DNA of 64,000 nt, from assembly GCA_021730785.1 (NCBI GenBank), contig JAKFWF010000056.1:1-64000 (forward strand). The letters are read 5' to 3'. This document shows positions 26,236-32,149 of the stretch, piece after piece. The position numbers were made by a program, and so were the translations under genes. The stretch comes from Hyphomicrobiaceae bacterium. GTDB lineage: Bacteria; Pseudomonadota; Alphaproteobacteria; Rhizobiales; Hyphomicrobiaceae. Position 1 is the stretch's first letter, and every line of letters begins with the position of its first letter. The notes beneath the pieces were generated by a model. The model was not told the origin of the DNA, made no database searches, and was given only the letters and a program-made list of their open reading frames with translations.

Positions 26236-27681
26236 TTACTTTCGGAGAATGGTCTGCAGGTTCTTACTCTCGACGAAGCGGAGACCAGCGACGCCGACAC
26301 CTTTCAGCGTCGCCGCGGGTCCGGCCTGAACCACAGCCAGAACGCTAGGCTCTCGGGAGCGCCTTGGCCGCACCTTGCGATAGAGCTGCAACTGGGCGCG
26401 CAACCAGCTCGGCGGGCTGCGGCCGTGGACAAACAACAGACCGTCGCACGATGTCAGTGATGCCTCGGTCGCCTGCTGCAGCGCTTTGGCCCTGGGTTTG
26501 TCTTCGAATGCCGGCCGCTCCCAGTCGACGCCGCCCAGCCGCTGGCCGATGGCATCGGCTTCCTCCATGTCGACTGAATCGCAATTGATGAAGTAATAGG
26601 GAGCCTTTTTCGAAGTTTCGACCGGGGGCGCAAACACGCAAGTGCGGACCTTATCCTTGAAGTCCTCGATCGGCATCGCGTCGGCGCCGGTCAACAGCTC
26701 ACGGTGCCGTGGATCATCGACTGCCGCAAAGTCCGTGAGTGCCGGGTTGCGCCAGCGCAGGATCGGCTTCGCGGCGCGCATTGCGACCGTGTATTGCAGC
26801 CAGCCGAAGCCATTAGGCAGGTCTTCGAATGTGCGGCCAGGTTCCGGCCCGAGCAGCTGAACAAATGCTGCAGCATTTGCCAGGTCGGCCGTGAGCGCCG
26901 TCTCGTAGTCCGATGGCGTCAGTCCGTAATAGGTCCGTGTCGGCAACACGTCGATGCCCGCCTGATCCAGGTAGCGGCGAACTTCGTCTCGCTTGCGCAG
27001 GAGATCATCCGTGGTCTCGGCAAGCAGAACCGCCGGACGGCGGGCCTGTGCTGGGTGATCCCGATCATGACGTTTGACCGGCGCAGGTGTGGCGGCCTCG
27101 GTCGTCCGGGCGATCTTCATCTCTTCCAGTTTGTCGGCGATTTCCTGACAGACATCGCCGATCATCTGGTAGTAGCTGCGATCGTCGGCATTGCTGGCGA
27201 TGGGCTGTGGCCAGCCGAGAATGCGCGGCTTGTTATTGCGGTCCAGCTCCCAGAACTGATACTTGCGCAAGGTGCGCACCGAATCGGGCAGCTTGATCCG
27301 CTTCTTTTCGACGACGGGTTCCCGGTTGACGACAAAAATGCGGCCATCGACTCCCCCTGCGGTTTCCTCGAAGGCCTGCAGTTCCAGCCGGCAGAATTTC
27401 GACGCAAGGTAGCCCGGCGAGAGAATGACAATCAGCAGTGCCGACCGTTTGACCTGCTCGGGAATGTGGCTGTTGACTTCGTGATTCCCGCGCAGGCTCT
27501 GCTTATCGATCCAGTAGGTGAACGCGTCACGCCGGCCAAGTTTCCCGGCAAGCCCTGCGCCGCTGGTCAAGATGCGGACAAGGGTATCCACCCAGCCGAC
27601 GTCGGCGGACGGTATCAGGTCGTTGTCGACGCTGGCGTAACTGACAAACAGATCATAATCAAAACCTGGAACGTAGGCCAT
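26236..27681 (-). CDS. TIR-domain protein, probable effector partner of the STAND NTPase
   Basis: A 481-residue cytoplasmic protein; the ATG at 27681 has GGAG seven bases upstream. Residues 8-150 are a TIR domain: DYDLFVSYASVDND, WIDKQSLRGNHEV and SKFCRLELQAFEE, where Glu100 is the likely catalytic glutamate of NAD-cleaving TIRs. After a linker (about 185-215), two further segments look like divergent TIR-type folds (AVLLAETTDDLLRKRDEVRRYL near 220 and YYFINCDSVDMEEAD near 365). Bacterial TIR proteins commonly degrade NAD or make cyclic ADP-ribose signals in phage defence. Here it precedes and is coupled to the nSTAND-rhodanese-TPR gene. The activity is inferred from the fold. Confidence 0.83.
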   Translation of the reverse strand: MAYVPGFDYDLFVSYASVDNDLIPSADVGWVDTLVRILTSGAGLAGKLGRRDAFTYWIDKQSLRGNHEVNSHIPEQVKRSALLIVILSPGYLASKFCRLELQAFEETAGGVDGRIFVVNREPVVEKKRIKLPDSVRTLRKYQFWELDRNNKPRILGWPQPIASNADDRSYYQMIGDVCQEIADKLEEMKIARTTEAATPAPVKRHDRDHPAQARRPAVLLAETTDDLLRKRDEVRRYLDQAGIDVLPTRTYYGLTPSDYETALTADLANAAAFVQLLGPEPGRTFEDLPNGFGWLQYTVAMRAAKPILRWRNPALTDFAAVDDPRHRELLTGADAMPIEDFKDKVRTCVFAPPVETSKKAPYYFINCDSVDMEEADAIGQRLGGVDWERPAFEDKPRAKALQQATEASLTSCDGLLFVHGRSPPSWLRAQLQLYRKVRPRRSREPSVLAVVQAGPAATLKGVGVAGLRFVESKNLQTILRK

Positions 27682-27858
27682 AAATCTGCTCCGCGCACTG
27701 CTAATGTTCGGTCGCTCAGCGAACGCTATGCAATCATGAAAAAGGGCCGGTGGTGGTGGACCACACCCCGTTCCAATCTACGTTGGTCGACGCATATAAT
27801 GGGCTGTGAGGTGCTGGGGACGAACCGCGAAGTTGACAGCGCAGGCGGCATTTGCATC

Positions 27859-27876
27859 GTCATGTTATTGTCATGT
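27859..27876. repeat. two GTCATGT copies with 11-base spacing upstream of the TIR operon
   Basis: GTCATGT occurs at 27859-27865 and 27870-27876, one helical turn apart, about 180 bases upstream of the TIR start in a comparatively AT-rich leader. It could be an operator for the TIR-STAND operon, but two 7-base copies are weak evidence. Confidence 0.25.
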
Positions 27877-27952
27877 CCGCTGTAGGAAATTGCAATTAGT
27901 GTATGGACCGTCTGAACGTTAATAGGTTCCTGTTCTGCCATCAGGGGCTATT

Positions 27953-27981
27953 TTGACAGTCCGCTTTCAAATTAATAATGG
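27953..27981 (+). promoter_or_regulatory. sigma70-like promoter candidate
   Basis: A consensus TTGACA (27953-27958) is followed after 15-17 bases by AT-rich AATAATGG, which contains weak -10 matches. It faces rightward into the decayed nucleotidyltransferase fragment and may be its former promoter. Confidence 0.3.
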
Positions 27982-28062
27982 ACAAAACAACAACCCAGCT
28001 TCGCCGGAGCGAGCGCGATTGCCATTGGCCACCCCGTTGCCCTTCTGAACATCCGTCATTGA

Positions 28063-28245
28063 CAGCTTACTGCAGTTGCACTGCCAGTGTCGAGTGGGAC
28101 GAGATCGGGTGGCTTCAACGAGCTGTTCGACATGCAAGATGTGTTAGAGCGTGCTTTGGGCGTCAAAGTTGACCTTGGCAACCGCACGGGTCTGCATCCA
28201 GTGCTCAGGGCCGAGATCGAACAATCGGCGATCCGCATCTTCTGA
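28063..28245 (+). pseudogene. C-terminal remnant of an MNT-type nucleotidyltransferase
   Basis: The frame ending at TGA 28243-28245 reads RSGGFNELFDMQDVLERAL, GVKVDL and LHPVLRAEIEQSAIRIF. This is the C-terminal third of a small MntA/KNTase-like nucleotidyltransferase (toxin or antitoxin partner of HEPN proteins). The N-terminal GSxARG and DxD part is absent and an in-frame TGA stands at 28060, so the gene is broken. It belongs to the debris between the TIR operon and tRNA-Thr. Confidence 0.55.
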
Positions 28246-28247
28246 TG

Positions 28248-28369
28248 CTGTCAAGTTGCTGGCCGCCCAGAGCAAGAGCGGGTGGACGGTGCGGCGTGTG
28301 CTGCTGGAAGCGCTCAAAGGTTACGGCATCACGGTGCCCGACGACGCGCTGTGTGACCGGCGCAAGTAG
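28248..28369 (+). pseudogene. remnant resembling the C-terminus of a CopG/ParD-like antitoxin
   Basis: Directly after the nucleotidyltransferase stop, the frame reads KLLAAQSKSGWTVRRVLLEALKGYG, then ITVPDDALCDRRK and TAG. This has the look of the last helices of a ribbon-helix-helix or plasmid-type antitoxin, but the first half is missing and there is no start codon with a ribosome site. The family assignment is tentative. Confidence 0.35.
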
Positions 28370-28452
28370 TCAGAGCCCTGCATTGAGCGTGGCAAGGCGA
28401 TTTTTCAAAAAGTCGGCAAGCGGTGTAGCGTCTGAGCCGATGAACGGCACCG

Positions 28453-29021
28453 TCAAAGCAAAGTTCGAAACTGCGCCAGCCGAGCGGCAAGCATGACAAA
28501 CCCCGCCTGATCGAGACGCGCCAGGTACTCATCAGCCGTCAGTGGCGGATTCTTCATGCGGGCGCGCAGTTTCTGCACGCTGGTGATGAAGCCCCCCTCG
28601 TTGGCGTTTAAGCGGTCCAACAAAACGTGTCGGGGTGGATGGCTACAATCCCATGTGGCACAAGTACCGCTGCTGGAAAATGGCGCAGATTGAAGGTAAC
28701 GATGGCATCGCATTGCCCAACGATGGCGGCAGCGAGAACGTGGCAGTCGCCAGGGTCGGGCAGGTTCAACGCGGGAATCAGCGGTTCGTAACCCGTGACC
28801 AAGGCGTCGCGGATCGCCGTGTCCATAGCCTTTCGTCGGCGGGCAAGAGCCTGGGTAGTCCGTGCCGGGTTGTTCTTCAGCAGGTTCCTGCCCCACTCGT
28901 CATGTATCCTGTCGGTCCAGCGTGCACGGAAGTGACCGGCCTTGGCGGTTTCGATCACAATGTCCGTTGCCGCCATGCTGTAGAAGACATTGGCATCAAT
29001 GAGGGCGGCAAGGGCGGCCAC
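28453..29021 (-). pseudogene. PIN-domain toxin gene with a frameshift
   Basis: From a GTG at 29021 the frame gives 137 residues of a PIN domain: ALIDANVFYS at the start, acidic residues in DPGDCHVLAAA, and VTFNLRHFP. It stops early after HPDTFCWTA. The next frame continues exactly with the expected end, LLDRLNANEGGF, then RMKNPPLTADEYLARLDQAGF, to a TGA at 28453. Adding one T in the T-run near 28618-28625 restores one open frame, so a single-base deletion (or sequencing error) splits the gene. PIN proteins are VapC-like ribonuclease toxins. The GTG lies three bases after the antitoxin stop. Confidence 0.75.
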
Positions 29022-29024
29022 TGC

Positions 29025-29507
29025 TTATTCCAACCCTAGCTCTTGCTCGATGGTGACGAGGTCATTCATTGCTTTGTCCTGTTCGGCATCTGACTTCACT
29101 TTGTAAGCCAGAACGTCTTCGAGGCGGATGCGACGATGCGTGCCGACCATGCGGGCGGGGAGCGCGTTGTCCTCGATCAGCCGAAGCACATAGCCGCGTG
29201 AGGTGTTGAGCAGATCGGCGGCTTGATTGGGGGTCAACTCGTGATCCAAGGGCACAACGGCCACGGGCCGGTTCTGGGCGAGATCGATCAGCAGCGTATG
29301 CAGCAGGTCGTGGATCTGTGCACTGAGCGGCACCTCTCGTCCAGTGATGCGGTCGACCAAAGCGAACTCGGCGCCTGGCCGATCCATTTCGTGGATGGCG
29401 CGTTGGGCAACGTCGACGGTTGCCGGTGTTGGCGATACTGGGGCGTTATAAGCGCGGATGCTCGCGGACCTCGATTTGCCGGCGGTGCCGCAATGACACA
29501 CCCCCAA
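29025..29507 (-). CDS. HTH (excisionase-type) antitoxin of the PIN module
   Basis: Up to 160 residues from a TTG at 29507; a shorter form from the ATG at 29384 is possible, and neither start has a clear ribosome site. The core LTPNQAADLLNTSRGYVLRLIEDNALPARMVGTHRRIRLEDVLAY (about residues 90-135) is a MerR/excisionase-like helix-turn-helix, the usual antitoxin partner of this PIN subfamily. It lies immediately before the PIN gene, and three GGTCGCTA copies upstream are likely binding sites for autoregulation. The antitoxin appears intact although its toxin is frameshifted. Confidence 0.75.
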   Translation of the reverse strand: MGVCHCGTAGKSRSASIRAYNAPVSPTPATVDVAQRAIHEMDRPGAEFALVDRITGREVPLSAQIHDLLHTLLIDLAQNRPVAVVPLDHELTPNQAADLLNTSRGYVLRLIEDNALPARMVGTHRRIRLEDVLAYKVKSDAEQDKAMNDLVTIEQELGLE

Positions 29508-29533
29508 CAGTCATCGATTGCCACCGACTTCGT

Positions 29534-29575
29534 GGTCGCTAATTGGTCGCTAGGCCGAGTGTGCCCAGGTCGCTA
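29534..29575. promoter_or_regulatory. three phased GGTCGCTA repeats, putative operator of the PIN/HTH module
   Basis: GGTCGCTA is found at 29534-29541, 29545-29552 and 29568-29575; starts are 11 and 23 bases apart, close to one and two helical turns, so all copies face the same side of DNA. They lie between the antitoxin gene and tRNA-Thr, just downstream of a minus-strand -10-like TATAAA at 29581-29586. This is the layout of an autoregulated toxin-antitoxin promoter. Confidence 0.5.
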
Positions 29576-29607
29576 GATTGTTTATATCTTGATTTTGTTT
29601 AGTTTTT

Positions 29608-29683
29608 TGGTGCCGCAAACAGGATTTGAACCTGCGACCCCGTCATTACGAATGACGTGCTCTACCAACTGAGCTATTGCGGC
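29608..29683 (-). tRNA. tRNA-Thr (anticodon CGU), CCA encoded
   Basis: On the minus strand the 76-base sequence starts GCCGCAATAGCTCAGTTGG and folds into a full cloverleaf: acceptor GCCGCAA with TTGCGGC, anticodon stem CGTCA/TGACG with loop TTCGTAA, T arm around GGTTCAAATCC, discriminator A and genomic CCA (29608-29610). The anticodon CGT reads ACG threonine codons. It borders the defence and toxin-antitoxin region, and its 3' end faces that region, the usual orientation of an integration target. Confidence 0.95.
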
Positions 29684-29692
29684 AAATGATCC

Positions 29693-29717
29693 GAGGCCGT
29701 TTTTTTCGAACGGCCTC
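29693..29717. other. 9-bp stem-loop between sgaA and tRNA-Thr
   Basis: GAGGCCGTT (29693-29701) pairs with AACGGCCTC (29709-29717) around a 7-base T-rich loop. On either strand no T run follows the stem, so it is not a canonical intrinsic terminator, but it could stop or protect the end of the sgaA transcript. Confidence 0.4.
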
Positions 29718-29848
29718 TCATCGTACACCACAGCCGTTTAGCTGCTAGCCGTGAGGCTGGCAAGATGTAGCCCGCACATTGTGCCGCCCGCAGTTGGCAA
29801 CTGAGCGTGCCGCGGCTGCACGCATGCATCGGCAGGCGAGCCAACCAC

Positions 29849-31057
29849 TTATTCGGCGGCCTCCTTGAACGTCGCCGCCCGCTGGGCGCGCTTGTGGGCG
29901 CGGTAGACCTCCTGCGCCGCGCCGACGCCGGAGCCGGGGGCAATCTTGACGCCGCTATCGCGCATCGCCATCTCGGCGCCCGCAATCGCCTGCAGCGCCA
30001 TCAGTTCGTTCATCCAGCCGAGGTGGCCGATGCGGAACACGCGGCCGGCAACCTTCGACAAGCCGGAGCCGAGCGACAGCTGGTAGTCGCTGGCAGCGAT
30101 ACGGATGATGTTGTTGGCATCGATGCCCTCGGGGACGACAATCGCGCTCACCGTGTCCGAGTGCCAGCGCGGTGCCACTGCGCACAGCTTCAGGCCCCAG
30201 CCTGTGGTGATGGCGGCGCGCACGCCGCTCGCGATGCGGGTGTGTCGGTTGGCGACCTCATCGAGACCTTCGTCCAACAGCATGTCGACCGACTTGCGCA
30301 GGCCGCGCAGCAAGGTCATGGCGGGCGTGTAGGGGAAATAACCTCCCGCCGTCGACTTCAGCATGTCGGAAACGGAGAAGAAGCTGCGGGCAAGCTTGGC
30401 GGTCGCCATGGCGTTCAGCGCCTTCGGGCTGAAGGCGACGATGCCAAGCCCGGCCGGCAGCATGAAGCCCTTCTGCGAACCGGCGACGGCAACGTCGACG
30501 CCCCAGTCGTCCATGCGGAACTCGAGCGAGGCGATGGAACTCACGCCATCGACCATAAGCAGGGCTGGATGCTTCGCCCCATTGAGTGCCGTCCGCACGC
30601 CGGCGATGTCGCTCGTGACGCCGGTCGCGGTCTCGTTGTGGCAGATCATCACGGCCTTGATCTTGTGGGCCTTGTCGGCGGCAAGCCGCTCGGCGATCAC
30701 CTCGAGCGGCGCGCCTTCGCCCCACGGCGTGTCGATGACATCAACGTCGAGGCCGTGGTGACGGCACATGTCGGCCCACAGGTGTGAGAACTGGCCGAAC
30801 ACGGGGATCAGCACGCGGTCGCCGGGCGAGAGCGTGTTGGTGATGGCCGCTTCCCAGCCGCCGGTACCGGACGAGGGGAAGATCACGATCTGGCCGTCCT
30901 TGGTGCGAAACACGCGGGCGACGTCAGCGAGCAGCGGACGCACAAAGCTGGGCAGATCGGGCGAGCGGTGGTCCTCGAGTGCCACGTCCATGGCGGCACG
31001 GACTTCGAAGGGCATGTTGGTCGGGCCGGGGATGGCAAGCGTGGTGAAACCGGGCAT
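29849..31057 (-). CDS. sgaA: serine-glyoxylate aminotransferase
   Basis: A 402-residue PLP enzyme of fold type I, class V. The N-terminus IPGPTNMPFEVRAAM, the segment FPSSGTGGWEAAI, the aspartate in LMVDGVSSIASLEF and the Schiff-base lysine in VAGSQKGFMLPAGLG match serine-glyoxylate (alanine-glyoxylate) aminotransferases. It converts serine and glyoxylate to hydroxypyruvate and glycine, a step of the serine cycle for C1 assimilation and of photorespiratory-type glyoxylate removal. A LysR gene is divergent from it and a formate dehydrogenase lies beyond, consistent with C1 metabolism. Confidence 0.92.
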   Translation of the reverse strand: MPGFTTLAIPGPTNMPFEVRAAMDVALEDHRSPDLPSFVRPLLADVARVFRTKDGQIVIFPSSGTGGWEAAITNTLSPGDRVLIPVFGQFSHLWADMCRHHGLDVDVIDTPWGEGAPLEVIAERLAADKAHKIKAVMICHNETATGVTSDIAGVRTALNGAKHPALLMVDGVSSIASLEFRMDDWGVDVAVAGSQKGFMLPAGLGIVAFSPKALNAMATAKLARSFFSVSDMLKSTAGGYFPYTPAMTLLRGLRKSVDMLLDEGLDEVANRHTRIASGVRAAITTGWGLKLCAVAPRWHSDTVSAIVVPEGIDANNIIRIAASDYQLSLGSGLSKVAGRVFRIGHLGWMNELMALQAIAGAEMAMRDSGVKIAPGSGVGAAQEVYRAHKRAQRAATFKEAAE

Positions 31058-31155
31058 GGGCTGTTTCCTGTGCTGACGTTGCGCGTTGTGGATGTCTCTT
31101 GTTGGCGGGCACTTTGCGCCAGCATCGGCGGCGGCAATATCGACAATCGGCTCAT

Positions 31156-31166
31156 GTTATGATAAC
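31156..31166. promoter_or_regulatory. GTTATGATAAC palindrome before the LysR gene
   Basis: GTTAT and ATAAC flank a single G in the 117-base region between the divergent sgaA and lysR-type genes, eight bases before the regulator start codon. AT-rich dyads of this kind are typical LysR binding cores. Its position fits autorepression and control of sgaA. Confidence 0.4.
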
Positions 31167-31174
31167 TTAAAGTA

Positions 31175-32149
31175 ATGGATAAGCTGCGCTTCCTGCTGCC
31201 TTCGCCGTCCGCGCTCGTCACGTTCGAGTGCGCCGCCCGGCTGTTGAACTTCACCCGCGCCGCTGAAGAACTGGGCGTGACGCAGGCCGCCGTCAGCCGC
31301 CAGATCAAGAATTTGGAGCAGCACATCGGCCGGCCGCTATTCAACCGTGCCGAGCGCCGCATTACTTTGACGCCGGCCGGCGCCAAGCTGAAAGACGCGG
31401 TCGCCTACGGCCTCGGCCACATCGCCGGGGCGATCACAGGCGTCAGACGCGTTTCCGCCGCCAATGCTGTTTCAGTGGCGGCCAGCGTCACGTTCTCGTC
31501 CTACTGGCTGATGTCGCGCGTTGCCCAGTTCCGCGCCCAGCATCCAGGTGTCGACTTGCGGCTGGTGGCGACGGCGAACGCGCGCCACCGCAACGACGAA
31601 TGCGATCTGGCGATCCGCTACGGGCATGGCGATTGGCAGGGCATGGACGCCCACCACATGTTCGACAACGACGTGTTTCCGGTGTGTGCGCCAAGCTACC
31701 TTGCACGCCGCAAGCGGCATGAAGGCGAAATTCCCGACCTCAGCGGCGAAACGCTGCTACACCTCGCCCGGTTCGATCGAAACTGGGTGTCCTGGTCGAC
31801 CTGGTTCGAGACCTTCGCTGCCAACGGCGCGGCCAGCGGCCCCGGACTGTCGTACGACAACTACCTCGTGCTCATTCACGCCGTGGTCGCGGGTGAAGGG
31901 ATCGCCCTATGCGGCGGCCGCCTCGCCCACGACTTGCTCGCCCGCGGCGACGTCGTTCGCATTGGCGGCCAAGCCCTCAAGTCCGACCGCGCATTCTACC
32001 TCGTGCATCCCCACGGTGCGCCACTGTCGCGGGCAGCCCGTCAATTCAAGCAGTGGCTGCTGGGTGAAGCCCGGCGCTCGGGCGCGCGGATTACTCCGCC
32101 GCCTGCGCCACCGGCTCCGCCTTTTCCACCCGCGCCGCGCAGAACTTGA
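31175..32149 (+). CDS. LysR-family transcriptional regulator
   Basis: A 324-residue regulator with the N-terminal winged helix-turn-helix (FTRAAEELGVTQAAVSRQIKNLE, about residues 26-48) followed by a LysR substrate-binding domain with RHRNDECDLAIRYGHGDW and a late ARQFKQWLLGE helix, as in GcvA-like members. The C-terminus ends in a proline-rich tail that runs 59 bases into the convergent formate dehydrogenase gene. It is divergent from sgaA, and may control it; whether it also affects the formate dehydrogenase genes is inference. Confidence 0.9.
   Translation: MDKLRFLLPSPSALVTFECAARLLNFTRAAEELGVTQAAVSRQIKNLEQHIGRPLFNRAERRITLTPAGAKLKDAVAYGLGHIAGAITGVRRVSAANAVSVAASVTFSSYWLMSRVAQFRAQHPGVDLRLVATANARHRNDECDLAIRYGHGDWQGMDAHHMFDNDVFPVCAPSYLARRKRHEGEIPDLSGETLLHLARFDRNWVSWSTWFETFAANGAASGPGLSYDNYLVLIHAVVAGEGIALCGGRLAHDLLARGDVVRIGGQALKSDRAFYLVHPHGAPLSRAARQFKQWLLGEARRSGARITPPPAPPAPPFPPAPRRT

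Noticed and set aside
27978-28172. A 64-codon plus-strand frame after the TTGACA box
   Set aside because: Composition is random-looking and it overlaps the nucleotidyltransferase remnant in a different frame; no ribosome site.
29693-29717. Intrinsic terminator for sgaA
   Set aside because: The 9-bp stem is good, but no T run follows on the minus strand, so it was listed only as a stem-loop.
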